From JACVRM01 sp963817375 (lineage in GTDB: Bacteria > Actinomycetota > Thermoleophilia > Gaiellales > Gaiellaceae), in assembly GCA_963817375.1 (NCBI GenBank), contig CAWFOB010000001.1, positions 558,001 to 622,000 on the forward strand: a stretch of DNA of 64,000 nt. Direction: 5' to 3'. This document shows, piece by piece, positions 53,590 through 62,538 of this stretch (position 1 is the first letter of the stretch; each line of letters begins with the position of its first letter). The notes beneath the pieces are model-generated. The model was not told where the DNA came from and ran no database searches. It saw only the letters and a program-made list of their open reading frames with translations. The position numbers were made by a program, and so were the translations under genes.

Positions 53590-54243
53590 TTACGCCAGAT
53601 GGAAGTAGAGGGCGTAGAGGAGCTCGACGGCCGGGTTCGACGTGTGCACGGCGACGTCTGCGGGCACGTCGAGCAGCGCCTCGGAGTAGTTGAAGATGAT
53701 CTTCACGCCAGCGGCCACCAGGTCCCCTGCGACTTGTTGCGCGGAGTCCGCCGGCACGGCGATGACGCCGATGACGATGTTGCGCTCGCCCACGGTGTCG
53801 CGCAGGCGCCCGTCCTCGGTGATCTCGACGCTGCCGAGGCGGCGGCCGATCTTGTCCGGGTCGCTGTCGAAGATCGCCGCGACGTGGATGCCGTGCTCGG
53901 CGAAGATCGACGAGCTTGCGATCGCCTGGCCCAGCCGGCCCGCACCGATCAGCGCGATGTTGTGCTGCCCCTGGGTGCGGAGGATCTTCCGGATCTCCGT
54001 GAGCAGCGAATCGATGTTGTAGCCGACCCCACGTTTGCCGAACTTCCCGAACGCGGAGAGGTCGCGGCGGATCTGCGTCGCGTTGATGTTCGTGTAGTCG
54101 GCGATCTCCTGCGAGGAGATGCGGTCCTTGCCCATCTTGCGGGCCTGCGTGAGCACCTGGAGGTAGCGGCTCAGCCGCGCTGCGACCCCGACATTGAGCC
54201 GTTCGGCTCCCTCGACCCCGTCCGTGGTGAGACTTTGTAACAC
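53590..54243 (-). CDS. rex: Redox-sensing transcriptional repressor Rex
   Basis: 217 aa, full length. Winged helix (ARLSRYLQVLTQARKMGKDR, ISSQEIADYTNINATQIRRD, FGKFGKRGVGYNIDSLL), NAD(H)-binding Rossmann domain (NIALIGAGRLGQAIASSSIF with GxGxxG) and C-terminal swap helix (SNPAVELLYALYFHLA). Senses the NADH/NAD+ ratio and represses fermentative or respiratory genes when NADH is low. GTG start 54241-54243 falls inside a Rex-type operator, so it is autoregulated. Confidence 0.94.
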   Translation of the reverse strand: MLQSLTTDGVEGAERLNVGVAARLSRYLQVLTQARKMGKDRISSQEIADYTNINATQIRRDLSAFGKFGKRGVGYNIDSLLTEIRKILRTQGQHNIALIGAGRLGQAIASSSIFAEHGIHVAAIFDSDPDKIGRRLGSVEITEDGRLRDTVGERNIVIGVIAVPADSAQQVAGDLVAAGVKIIFNYSEALLDVPADVAVHTSNPAVELLYALYFHLA

Positions 54244-54250
54244 GGCACAA
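54235..54250. promoter_or_regulatory. Rex operator overlapping the rex start codon
   Basis: On the minus strand TTGTGCCGTGTTACAA, a 16-base site matching the Rex consensus TTGTG-n6-CACAA except one base. It covers the GTG start, implying repression by blocking transcription at or after initiation, or that the true start is further downstream. Confidence 0.65.
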
Positions 54251-54288
54251 GGGTTCTAGCATTTCGCGTGGCCGTGGCGTCGGCGCAG

Positions 54289-54549
54289 TCACAAACCCCG
54301 CTCTGAGCCGGGACTTTGTGCGGCCAGCGCTCGCCGGAACGCGTCCTCGGGCACGAAGTAGGAAAAGCGCCTGCCGCCCTCCACCTCGACGACCGGAAGC
54401 AGCTCGCGGTACCGCGCCTCGAGCGCGTCGTCGCCCGTGATGTCGACCTCCTCCAGTTCGAACGGCGTGTCTCGGCGGACGCCGAGGAGCACCTCGCGCG
54501 CCCCGTCGCACAGGTGGCAGCCGGGCGAGTGGTACAGCGTCACGCGCAT
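54289..54549 (-). CDS. Glutaredoxin-like (DUF836 type) thiol protein
   Basis: 86 aa from ATG 54547-54549: MRVTLYHSPGCHLCDGAREV has a CxxC (CHLC, residues 11-14) at the start of the thioredoxin fold, then FELEEVDITGDDALEARYRE and the cis-Pro strand LLPVVEVEGGRRFSYFV. Small DUF836/glutaredoxin-family redox protein. Located next to rex and divergent from a small gene. Confidence 0.85.
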   Translation of the reverse strand: MRVTLYHSPGCHLCDGAREVLLGVRRDTPFELEEVDITGDDALEARYRELLPVVEVEGGRRFSYFVPEDAFRRALAAQSPGSERGL

Positions 54550-54589
54550 GCCTGATTGATAACGGTCGGCGCCGGGTAGGAACGTCGCC

Positions 54590-54991
54590 ATGAGCAAGAA
54601 CGTGCTTGTCGTGACGACGGTCCCCGCCGACGATCACCGGCTGCGCGACGCGATCGGCGACGCGGGCGAGGTCCGCATCGTCGCCCCGGCCACGAACGTG
54701 GGCAAGCTCGCGTGGCTGGCGAACGACGAGGACGACGCGCGCCGCGAGGCGGCGCAGGCCGCCGAGCGCACGGCGGACGCACTCCCCGGCACCGCGAACG
54801 TCACCATCGACCGAACGAGCCACGACACCGAGCCGGCGGAGTCGATCCACGACGCGCTGCGCAACTTCGACGCCGACGAGATCATCGTCGTGACGAGCCC
54901 CGACGAGCAGTCGACGTGGCTCGAGGACGAGACCGTCCGCGCGGCCATGGACGACACCGGGCTGCCGGTGCGCCAGATTCAGCTCACGTAG
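54590..54991 (+). CDS. Hypothetical USP-like Rossmann protein
   Basis: 133 aa: MSKNVLVVTTVPADDHRLRD, VRIVAPATNVGKLAWLANDE, an acidic helical middle and FDADEIIVVTSPDEQSTWLE. The alternating alpha/beta pattern resembles a universal stress domain but no ATP loop is evident. Its TAG stop is inside the left arm of repeat copy 2. Expressed from a 40-base divergent region shared with the glutaredoxin-like gene. Confidence 0.7.
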   Translation: MSKNVLVVTTVPADDHRLRDAIGDAGEVRIVAPATNVGKLAWLANDEDDARREAAQAAERTADALPGTANVTIDRTSHDTEPAESIHDALRNFDADEIIVVTSPDEQSTWLEDETVRAAMDDTGLPVRQIQLT

Positions 54992-55108
54992 GGGCCGTCA
55001 CCGGCGAAGCCGGTGGCTGTCCCCAGTGGTCGGACAAGAACTCGGTCCAGGGACACGCCTCCTGCAAGCACGAGGGACAGCCCCCGCTGAGACGGGGACG
55101 GCCCCTAC
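54988..55108. repeat. GTCCCC inverted-repeat element, copy 2
   Basis: Shortest, cleanest copy. Perfect 12-base terminal inverted repeats GTAGGGGCCGTC (54988-54999) and GACGGCCCCTAC (55097-55108). The plus-strand gene stops at TAG 54989-54991 and gdhA stops at 55105-55107, so both convergent genes use stop codons supplied by the two arms. The 37-base box is at 55069-55105. Probably also a bidirectional terminator. Confidence 0.88.
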
Positions 55109-56380
55109 GGGTAGAGGCCTCGCGTCAGTGTTGCTTCTGCGACGCGCTGCACCGCGAGCCCGTACGCCGACACGCGCATGCTCGCCTGCTTGGCCTCCAT
55201 CGTCGCCCACGTCTCGTTGAAGGCGCGGGTCATGATGTCGTTCAGGCGGGCGTTGACCTCGTTCTCCTTCCAGAAGTACTCCTGGAGGCCCTGTACCCAC
55301 TCGAAGTAGGACACGACGACGCCGCCGGCGTTCGCGAGCACGTCAGCGAGGACGAGGATGCCGCGGTCCTCGAGGATGTCGTCGGCGGCAGGCGTGGTCG
55401 GCCCGTTCGCACCCTCGCAGATGATCTTCGCCCGGACCTTGTCGGCGTTGTCCGTCGTGATCACCTGCTCCAGCGCGCACGGTGCGAGCACGTCGCAGTC
55501 GACGAGCAAGCAGCTCCTCGTTGGTGATCGGATCGGCGCCGCGCAGCCCGGAGATCTGGCCGGTCTCCTGCTTGTGCGCGAGCACGGCTGACACGTCGAG
55601 CCCGGCCGGGTTGTAGACGCCGCCGGTCGAGTCGGACACGGCGACGACGGTGGCGCCCTCCTCGGCCATGAACTGGGCGAGGAAGCTGCCGACGTTGCCG
55701 AAGCCCTGGATCGCGATCGTCGTGCCGGCGATCGCGCGGTCACGCTTGCGCAGCGCTTCGCGGATGCAGTAGAGGCAGCCGCGCGACGTGGCCTCGAGCC
55801 GCCCGAGCGACCCGCCGACGTTCAGCGGCTTGCCGGTAACGACGCCGAGCACCGAGTGGCCCTTGTTCATCGAGTACGTGTCGAAGATCCATGCCATGAC
55901 CGACGGATCCGTCCCCACATCAGGTGCAGGGATGTCCTTCTCGGGGCCGATCTCGTTGATGATCTCGCTGGTGAAGCGGCGGGTCATCTTCTGCAGCTCG
56001 CCGCGCGACATCGTCTTCGGGTTGCAGACGATGCCGCCCTTCGCGCCGCCGAAGGGGATGTTCATCAGGGCGCACTTCCACGTCATCCACATCGCGAGCG
56101 CCTTGACCTCGTCCAGCGTGACGTCCGGGTGATAGCGGATCCCGCCCTTCGACGGCCCGCGCGCGATGTTGTGCTGCACCCGGTAGCCCTCGAAGGTCTG
56201 GATCGTCCCGTCGTCCATCGACACCGGGATCGAGACGACCACCGCCTTCTTGCACTGCCGGAGGACGTTGATGAGGTTCTGGTCGATCCCGAAGGCTCGG
56301 GCGACCCGCTGCAGCTGCTCCTGGGCGAGCCCGAACGGGTTCTCGCGCAGATGGGTTTCCGTCAGCTCGGCAATTGTCAC
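55105..56380 (-). CDS. gdhA: Glutamate dehydrogenase (frameshifted as sequenced)
   Basis: About 424 aa, normal hexameric GDH length. Substrate domain: YRVQHNIARGPSKGGIRYHP, ALMNIPFGGAKGGIVCNPKT, and APDVGTDPSVMAWIFDTYS. Dinucleotide domain: IAIQGFGNVGSFLAQFMAEE, VVAVSDSTGGVYNP, then after a break VDCDVLAPCALEQVITTDNA and ANAGGVVVSYFEWVQGLQ. The frame breaks near 55508 (one extra T in CTGCTTGCTC). Interconverts glutamate and 2-oxoglutarate plus ammonia. GTG start with GGAGGG about ten bases upstream. Confidence 0.93.
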
Positions 56381-56471
56381 GACGTGGATCCCTCCTTGGC
56401 CTGGCTCGGCCCGATCTTACGCCCACCAGGCCCGGGCTTCGGCCGCAGATTCTCCGGATCTCAATACGGAC

Positions 56472-59027
56472 TTAACGCACGAAGAAGTCGACGGCCCGGC
56501 GCGTGGGACGGCCCCCGTTCGTCGGGTAGGCGATGACGTCGAGCACGTACGCCCCGCGATGCAGCACCTTGCCGCCGGGGCCGCGGCCCGTGAGCCCGAA
56601 CGCGTATCGGCCCGGGAGTAGGTGGCGCTGCCGTGAGATCAGGCCAAGCGGCTTCTTCGCACTGGTGCGGCGCAGCTCGAGGTCGAGCCGCGACACGGCC
56701 AGCACCTGGTAGCCGGCCTCGCCCGGGACGAGCCGGCCGGCGACGAACGAGAGCACCTGCGGCGCCGTGTCGGACGGGTCGAAGCGGTCCTGGGACAGGC
56801 GGACGTCGGCGAGCAGCCCGCCGTCGGCGCCGGGCGGGGCCGCCGCCCAGGGGACGGTCAGCGCCGTGCGGCCGTCGACGCGGAAGCGCACCGACCCGGT
56901 CAGCTGCGAGTCGAGCCGGCCCGCGCTCCCCTGAACCAGCACCGCGCCGCTTCGCCCCGGGCGCAGCGTGAAGACGCGCGGGTACGGCGCGACGCGGACG
57001 CCCTTCGGATCGCCGTCGACCACGACCGCAGCCGTGACCCGCAGCGGCCTCGTGGAGATGTTGCGGATGGTGAGGCGCTGCGCCTCGCGCCAGTCGCGCG
57101 GCTCGGTCCGGTGGAACGCGATCGTCGTCGGGTCGGCCGCCAGCTCCGCCGCCGCGGCCGCGCCGAGGTCGAGCTGACCGGCGCCCTCCGCGGTCGGAGG
57201 CTCGTTCTTCAGCGGCCGCGCCGTCCCGACGAGCGCGCCGCGAAGCTCCGCCGCGTCCAGGTCCGGCCGCGCCTGGGCCAGCAGGGCAAGAGCGCCGCCG
57301 ACCACCGCCGTCGCGGCGCTCGCGCCGTTGATCACGCCGTAGCGGGCGGTCGAGTCCTCGGTCTCGCCCGGCTCGGGTGCGTTCAGCCCGACGCCCGGCG
57401 CGACCAGATCGGGCTTGAGGCGCCCGTCGAAGGTCAGGCCGCGCGACGAGAAGGGCGCGACGTCCCCGCCGACCGCGGCGGTCGGGCCGGCCGCAATCGA
57501 GACCCGCGCGGTGCGCCCGTCGCGAACCGCCGTGACGAGCGCGCGGCCCGCGGCCTCCGGCACGCCGACGACCGGCACGTCCGCGCGGTCGCCGAGGTCG
57601 AGCGCCCCCGGGGGCAGACGGCCGCCGTAGAGCACGATCGCCTGGGCGCCCGCGTTCGCGGCCGCGAGCGCGACCCGCTGCGGGGCGTCGCCGCCCGGCA
57701 CGAGCGCAGCGCGGCCGGCGACGAGGCTGAGGCCGCCGGTGTCGAAGAAATCGGGCAGGCGCAGGCCGCCGCCCGGCTGGCCCGATGGGGTCGTCGGCGT
57801 GCGCGGCAGGGCGAGCTGCAGCGACAGCCTCGACGGAGCTGCGTCAGTCGCGAGCGGGACGGTGCCGTCGAACGTGGTGTTGAGCCCGACCCTCATCGAG
57901 ACGTCTGCCATGCGGCCCGTCCCGCGTGACTCGGCGGCGCCGACGGTCAGCGCGGCCGCGCCGGCGCCAGGGCCGGAGATGCTCCCGTAGCGCGGGCCGG
58001 CTGGGCCGTCGTTTCCGGCCGGCGCGACGACGAGCGTGTCGAGGTCGAGAGCGCCGGCGACCGCCTCGGCGTCGGGGCCGTCGCCGAAGGCGTCGTACGG
58101 CTCGGCCACGCCCACAACGGCGATTCGGGCCGCGTCGTGGGCATCCCCGTCGCCGTTCGGGTCGACCGCGCGCTCGAAGCCGGCGATCAGCTGATCGGTC
58201 CGCCCGTAGACGGCCCAGCCGCCCGTCGCGTCCCGCTGCCAGCCGGCGACGCGGATGGGATAGATCCGCGCGCCCGGCGCGACGCCGCCCGGACCGACCA
58301 TGATCCCGGCGAGCTGCGTCCCGTGCTGCTCGAGCTCCCGCGGGTCGTCGGGACGCTGCTGGGCGTCGGCGAACGAGTCGCCCGAGACGACGTCGTACCC
58401 GGCTGCGACGCGGCCGACGAGCGCCGGGTGACCGATGTCGACGCCGGTGTCGAGCAGCGCGATGCCGACGCCGCGCCCGTTCATGCCGGGCAGGCGCACG
58501 CCGAGGTCACCTGCGGGGCGGCCCTCGCCGGACGCCGCGGCCGGGTACGCGGTGCGCACAGGAAAGACCCCGGCCACGCCGGGCGAACGTTCGACCAGGG
58601 CGATCGCGGGAGCGTCGAGGGCGGCAGAGAAGCCGTTCACCACGCGCGCGTACTGGAACTCCGGGTTGACGCGCACCCCGCTCGTCGCGAGGTCGGAGAT
58701 CAGCTGCCGCTGCGCGGCGAAGATCGCGGCCGTCCAGCGGCGCTCCTGCGCCTCGCTCGCGTGGCCGCCGGCGGCCGCGACGCGGTCGGCCAGCGACGGC
58801 GCCTTCAGCAGCACGATGACGCGCTGCCCCACCGACACCGCCACCGGCGGCGCGCCGACGAGGCCGTACCAGGCGCTCGCGGGCACGCCGGTGGGCTTCT
58901 TCGCCGCTGCGGTCGTGTGCTCGCGAACCGCCGCGATCAGGGCAGCAACGAGGGTGGCCGCGACGGCGACGACCAGGAGGAGCGCTAGCTGCGGCGGCGC
59001 TCCGTCAGGCCGCGGACGCGTACGCAT
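56472..59027 (-). CDS. Secreted subtilisin-like serine protease (S8)
   Basis: 851 aa. N-terminal signal anchor (LALLLVVAVAATLVAALIAA), an I9-like prodomain (VSVGQRVIVLLKAPSL ... RVVNGFSAALDAPAIALVER), then S8 catalytic residues Asp193 (IALLDTGVDIGHP), His235 (EQHGTQLAGIM), oxyanion Asn339 (APAGND) and Ser570 (INGASAATAVVGG). A PA-type insert lies between (AQAIVLYGGRLPPG ... VPVVGVPEAAG), and ~650-851 are beta-sandwich domains. GASAA replaces the common GTSMA around Ser. Its start lies within the tsaD 3' end (23-base overlap). Confidence 0.88.
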   Translation of the reverse strand: MRTRPRPDGAPPQLALLLVVAVAATLVAALIAAVREHTTAAAKKPTGVPASAWYGLVGAPPVAVSVGQRVIVLLKAPSLADRVAAAGGHASEAQERRWTAAIFAAQRQLISDLATSGVRVNPEFQYARVVNGFSAALDAPAIALVERSPGVAGVFPVRTAYPAAASGEGRPAGDLGVRLPGMNGRGVGIALLDTGVDIGHPALVGRVAAGYDVVSGDSFADAQQRPDDPRELEQHGTQLAGIMVGPGGVAPGARIYPIRVAGWQRDATGGWAVYGRTDQLIAGFERAVDPNGDGDAHDAARIAVVGVAEPYDAFGDGPDAEAVAGALDLDTLVVAPAGNDGPAGPRYGSISGPGAGAAALTVGAAESRGTGRMADVSMRVGLNTTFDGTVPLATDAAPSRLSLQLALPRTPTTPSGQPGGGLRLPDFFDTGGLSLVAGRAALVPGGDAPQRVALAAANAGAQAIVLYGGRLPPGALDLGDRADVPVVGVPEAAGRALVTAVRDGRTARVSIAAGPTAAVGGDVAPFSSRGLTFDGRLKPDLVAPGVGLNAPEPGETEDSTARYGVINGASAATAVVGGALALLAQARPDLDAAELRGALVGTARPLKNEPPTAEGAGQLDLGAAAAAELAADPTTIAFHRTEPRDWREAQRLTIRNISTRPLRVTAAVVVDGDPKGVRVAPYPRVFTLRPGRSGAVLVQGSAGRLDSQLTGSVRFRVDGRTALTVPWAAAPPGADGGLLADVRLSQDRFDPSDTAPQVLSFVAGRLVPGEAGYQVLAVSRLDLELRRTSAKKPLGLISRQRHLLPGRYAFGLTGRGPGGKVLHRGAYVLDVIAYPTNGGRPTRRAVDFFVR

Positions 59028-59958
59028 CGACGGAAAGGTAGCCGGGTACCTCCGCGGCCTCCCGGTACCGCGCCGCCGAGGCGATCATCGCGGCGTTGTC
59101 CGTGCAGAGCACGAGCGGGGCGAACGCGGCGCCGGCGAGTGCTCTCCGCAGCTCCGAATTGGCGGCCACGCCCCCGACGACCGCGATGCGCTCGGCGCCC
59201 GTCTGCTCGACCCGCTCGGCGAGCGCGCGCACGATCGCGCGCTGGTAGCTCGCCGCGAGATCGGCGCGGCGCGCTTCGAGCTCGGCCGGGTCGAGGTCAC
59301 GTACCGCGTAGAGCAGCGCGGTCTTCACGCCGGAGAAGGAGAAGTCGAGGCCGGGCACGCGCGCGACCGGGAACGCGTACGCCTGCGGGTCGCCCTCCTG
59401 CGCGAGCCGGTCGATCGCGGCTCCGCCCGGGTAGCCGAGGCCGAGCAGCCGCGCGCCCTTGTCGAAGGCCTCTCCGGCGGCGTCGTCGAGCGTCGTGCCC
59501 AGCACGGTGAAGCCGCGCCGGTCCTGGACGTCGAGCAGAAGCGTGTGGCCCCCGCTCGCGAGCAGGCACAGAAACGGCGGCTCGACCGGGCCCGGCTCGA
59601 GGTAGAGCGAGGCGACGTGGCCGTGCAGGTGGTCGACCGGGATCAGCGGCAGCCCGCGTGCCCAGGCGAGCGCCTTCGCCGCCGAGAGCCCGACGAGCAA
59701 CGCCCCGATCAGCCCGGGGCCGGTCGTGACGGCGACCGCCTCGACGTCGTCGAGCGTCGCATCCGCCTCCTCGAACGCCTCGCGCAGCACCGGCTCGATC
59801 AGCTCGAGGTGGCGGCGCGAGGCGATCTCCGGGACGACGCCGCCGAAGCGCGCGTGCAGGTCCGCCTGCGAGGCCACGACGTTCGCCCTGATGACGCCCT
59901 CGCGCGTGACCAGGGCTGCGGCCGTCTCGTCGCAGGAGGTCTCGATGCCGAGGATCAC
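59005..59958 (-). CDS. tsaD: tRNA N6-threonylcarbamoyladenosine synthase subunit TsaD
   Basis: 317 aa. GTG start 59956-59958 overlaps the rimI stop and gives VILGIETSCDETAAALV. Transfers threonylcarbamoyl to A37 of ANN-decoding tRNAs. Iron-site motif IPVDHLHGHVASLYL (HxxxH), ASGGHTLLL, LDDAAGEAFDKGARLLGLGY and VVGGVAANSELRRAL are intact. Last gene of tsaE-tsaB-rimI-tsaD. Confidence 0.96.
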   Translation of the reverse strand: MILGIETSCDETAAALVTREGVIRANVVASQADLHARFGGVVPEIASRRHLELIEPVLREAFEEADATLDDVEAVAVTTGPGLIGALLVGLSAAKALAWARGLPLIPVDHLHGHVASLYLEPGPVEPPFLCLLASGGHTLLLDVQDRRGFTVLGTTLDDAAGEAFDKGARLLGLGYPGGAAIDRLAQEGDPQAYAFPVARVPGLDFSFSGVKTALLYAVRDLDPAELEARRADLAASYQRAIVRALAERVEQTGAERIAVVGGVAANSELRRALAGAAFAPLVLCTDNAAMIASAARYREAAEVPGYLSVDAYASAA

Positions 59959-60431
59959 GCCGTCTCGCTTCGCGAGACGCTTAGAGAGTTGATCGGGTCC
60001 TTCCACATGACCAGCGCGTCTTCTCGGTTGTCCGTGTAGTACCCGCGACGCACGCCTCGCGACTTGAAGCCGAGCCGCTCGTACAGGCGGATGGCCTCCT
60101 TGTTCGACACTCGAACCTCGAGGGTGTACCCGCGACCGCCGTCCTCGCTCGTTCGCTCGAACAGCTCGGCGAACAGCATGCGCGCGACCCCGCGGCCGCG
60201 CTTGTCGGGGTCGACGGCGATGTTCATGACGTGCCAGGCATCGACGTAGCGGGAGATGATCAGGTAGCCGACCAGGCCGGTGCCCGCCTCGACGGCGCCG
60301 AGGCAGATCGAGGTCGGCTTCGCGATCTCGCTCGCGAACATGGAGCGCGACCACGGCGTCGCGTAGGACCGGCGCTCGATGTGCTCGATGGCGCCGAGAT
60401 CGGCCGCGCCGAGCGTGCGGATCTCCGTCAT
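59955..60431 (-). CDS. rimI: Ribosomal protein S18-alanine N-acetyltransferase RimI
   Basis: 158-aa GNAT enzyme: IEHIERRSYATPWSRSMFAS, YLIISRYVDAWHVMNIAVDP, acetyl-CoA loop DKRGRGVARMLFAELF and NKEAIRLYERLGFKSRGVRR. The W-SRSMF motif and placement between tsaB and tsaD are typical of RimI. Overlaps both neighbours by four bases. Confidence 0.93.
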   Translation of the reverse strand: MTEIRTLGAADLGAIEHIERRSYATPWSRSMFASEIAKPTSICLGAVEAGTGLVGYLIISRYVDAWHVMNIAVDPDKRGRGVARMLFAELFERTSEDGGRGYTLEVRVSNKEAIRLYERLGFKSRGVRRGYYTDNREDALVMWKDPINSLSVSRSETA

Positions 60432-61025
60432 GCGGCCGCCTGCTCGGCGTCCGGGACCCGGAGATAGAGCGGCTCGACCGCGTCGGCGGGGCCGAAGTCG
60501 CGGGCGAGCTGCGCGTGGAAGCGGGCACGCGGGATGTGGCGCTCGTCGTCGTCAGGCGGGATCTCGGCGCCGCGCTCCTCCAGCACGTCCCGGTAGCGCA
60601 CGGCGCCGTCGCCGACGCAGACGCGGCCGGGGGTGAGCGTCACGGCGGCAGGCGTCACCACGACCGGCGCGCCGTCGGCCTCGGTGAAGACCTCCTGCCG
60701 CTTCGCGTCGATCACGGGGAGCGCGCCGGGCGCGCCCGCGGCCAGCGCCGCCAGCGTGGAGACGCCGGCGACCGGGATGCCGAGCGCGAACGCACAGCCC
60801 GCGCGCCGTCGCGAGTCCCATGCGGATGCCGGTGAAGCTGCCCGGGCCGATGCCGACGGCGACGCGGTCGAGGTCGGCCGGGCGCAGGCCGGCGGCGGCG
60901 AGCAGCGCGTCGGCGTCCTCGAGCACCGAGACCGGCCGCGAGATGCGCTCGCCGAGCACCTCGCCGTCGCGCGTGAGCGCGGCCGTGGCCACTGACGTGG
61001 CCGTGTCGAAGGCGAGCACGATCAC
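60428..61025 (-). CDS. tsaB: TsaB (YeaZ), t6A biosynthesis (frameshifted as sequenced)
   Basis: About 198 aa. GTG 61023-61025 gives VIVLAFDTATSVATAALTRD, then LRPADLDRVAVGIGPGSFTG and IRMGLATARGL; after one extra base near 60798 (CTGTGCG for CTGGCG) it continues AFALGIPVAGVSTLAAL and, downstream, VIDAKRQEVFTEADG. C-terminal third is less conserved as usual. Scaffold that pairs with TsaD and TsaE. Confidence 0.9.
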
Positions 61026-61459
61026 GACTGCAAGCGTTGCAGGAGATCGGCGGGCCCGTCGAGCGCGACCCGCCGGTGCGACTCGTCGACGTGCGCGAGG
61101 GTGACCCTGGCGCGCACGGGCGGGAGACTGCTGCCGGCCGCCTCCGGCCACTCGACGAAGCAGACGGCGTCGTCGAAGTACGGCTCGAGGTCGCCCCACT
61201 CGGCGGCCGAGACGCCGGTAAAGCGGTACAGGTCGAGGTGCGAGACGTCGACGCGGCCGTGGTAGCGGTGACCGATCGTGAACGTCGGGCTGGTGACGGG
61301 CTGGGTGACGCCGAGCGCCCGACAGGCGCCGCGCACGAAGGTCGTCTTGCCCGCGCCGAGCTCGCCCGAGACGCTGATCACGTCGCCGGGCGCAAGCTGG
61401 GCGGCCAGGCGGCCCGCAATCGCCTCCGTCTCGCCGGGTGAGGCCGACAGCAGCTCCAC
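61022..61459 (-). CDS. tsaE: TsaE (YjeE) ATPase, t6A biosynthesis
   Basis: 145 aa. P-loop VSGELGAGKTTFVRGACRAL, substrate strand PVTSPTFTIGHRY, VSHLDLYRF and VCFVEWPEAAGS are all family hallmarks. ATPase that activates the TsaBD complex. Stop overlaps the tsaB GTG. Upstream lies repeat copy 3, so the cluster either has its own promoter there or is read through from the glycosylase gene. Confidence 0.94.
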   Translation of the reverse strand: MELLSASPGETEAIAGRLAAQLAPGDVISVSGELGAGKTTFVRGACRALGVTQPVTSPTFTIGHRYHGRVDVSHLDLYRFTGVSAAEWGDLEPYFDDAVCFVEWPEAAGSSLPPVRARVTLAHVDESHRRVALDGPADLLQRLQS

Positions 61460-61476
61460 CCGCGCAGAGTATTGCC

Positions 61477-61612
61477 AGGGGCTGTCCCCGCAGGGGGCTG
61501 TCCCCGGTGATTGGGCGAAGTCTCGGTCTTCGGAAAGACGCTTCGGCTGAATCCTGACGCTGCCCTATGCAGGCACGAGGGACGGCCCCCGCTGATACGG
61601 GGACGGCCCCTA
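61477..61612. repeat. GTCCCC inverted-repeat element, copy 3
   Basis: In minus-strand orientation it begins within the stop codon of the uracil-DNA glycosylase gene (TAG, 61610-61612), followed by the conserved 37-base box (61574-61610), a ~70-base unrelated core, and two GGGGACAGCCCC units (61477-61505). The core differs fully from copies 1 and 2. No open frame of interest. Confidence 0.85.
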
Positions 61613-62275
61613 GAAGAGCCCTAGCTGGACTGCCGGCTCGGGCTCGCCGAGCAGCGCCGGATCGACCGCGGACAGCGCAGGAGCCTCGGGCTCGGCCGGC
61701 GTGCCGAGCAGCGCCGGGAGCCGGGCGAAGTCGGCCTCGAGGACCTTCAGCATCGCCGGCGTGTAGAGGGCCGCGGCCGGGTGGTAGAGGGGGAAGAGCA
61801 GGACGCTGCGGCCGCCGATCGTGACCTGCTGCTCCTGCCCGTGCACGCGCGTGATGCCGATCTGCTTGCCGGAGAGAAGCTTCGTGGCGAAGTTGCCGAG
61901 TGATGCGACCACGCGCGGCTGGACGAGCTCGAGCTGGCGGAAGAGGTGCGGCTCGCACGACTCGATCTCGTCGGGAGCCGGGTCACGGTTGCCGGGAGGC
62001 CGGCACTTGAGCACGTTCGCGATGAAGGTCTCGTCGCGGGACATGCCGATGCCCTCGAGCAGCTTGTCGAGGAGCTTCCCGGCCTGGCCGACGAACGGGT
62101 AGCCCTGCTTGTCCTCGTGGAAGCCGGGCGCCTCGCCGACGAACATCAGGTCGGCATCCGGGTTCCCGACGCCGAAGACGACCTGGGTGCGGCCCTCCGC
62201 GAGGCGGCACTTCGCACAGCCGGCGGTCTCGTCCGCGTACTTCCGAAGCTCCAGCGCGCGTGCCGCGGCATCCAC
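61610..62275 (-). CDS. Family 4 uracil-DNA glycosylase
   Basis: 221 aa. 4Fe-4S cysteines C20, C23, C91 and C107 (GCAKCRLAEGR; NVLKCRPPGNRDP; ESCEPHLF). Active-site motif LMFVGEAPGFHEDKQGYPFV (GEAPG) and the leucine-loop motif LFPLYHPAAALYTP are intact. Removes uracil from DNA as a first repair step. C-terminal ~25 residues are Pro/Glu/Ala-rich. Its stop codon forms the end of repeat copy 3. Confidence 0.93.
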   Translation of the reverse strand: MDAAARALELRKYADETAGCAKCRLAEGRTQVVFGVGNPDADLMFVGEAPGFHEDKQGYPFVGQAGKLLDKLLEGIGMSRDETFIANVLKCRPPGNRDPAPDEIESCEPHLFRQLELVQPRVVASLGNFATKLLSGKQIGITRVHGQEQQVTIGGRSVLLFPLYHPAAALYTPAMLKVLEADFARLPALLGTPAEPEAPALSAVDPALLGEPEPAVQLGLF

Positions 62276-62306
62276 GGGCGGCGAGTCTACGCGCGAGGAC
62301 GGACGT

Positions 62307-62525
62307 CTAGTGTCCGCAGCCGCAACTGCCGCCGCAGCAGCCGCCGCCGGCCGCCGTCTGCCCGTAGCTGGGCTGGCTCGACGCGCCGTGCACCGCGAAG
62401 ACGGAGAGCTGGCGCCGGGCGTTCACGGCGCCGCAGTGCGGGCACGCGGGCGCGTCGGCGTCCATGCGGACGAGCTCCTCGAAGTGCTGCTCGCAGTCCA
62501 TGCACGCGTACTCATAGACAGGCAC
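62307..62525 (-). CDS. FmdB-family zinc ribbon protein
   Basis: 72 aa, GTG start: MPVYEYACMDCEQHFEELVR then ACPHCGAVNARRQLSVFAVH. Zinc ligands C8, C11, C28 and C31. The tail is Gly/Cys-rich (GGGCCGGSCGCGH), five more cysteines and a final His, suggesting an additional metal-binding end. Function of the family is unclear, possibly regulatory. Confidence 0.88.
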   Translation of the reverse strand: MPVYEYACMDCEQHFEELVRMDADAPACPHCGAVNARRQLSVFAVHGASSQPSYGQTAAGGGCCGGSCGCGH

Positions 62526-62538
62526 GCCCGGAGTCTAA

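Noticed and set aside
54252..54320. Second Rex-like site (CACAAA ... TTTGTG) downstream of the rex operator
   Set aside because: Half-sites are about 20 bases apart, incompatible with a Rex dimer site; probably chance.
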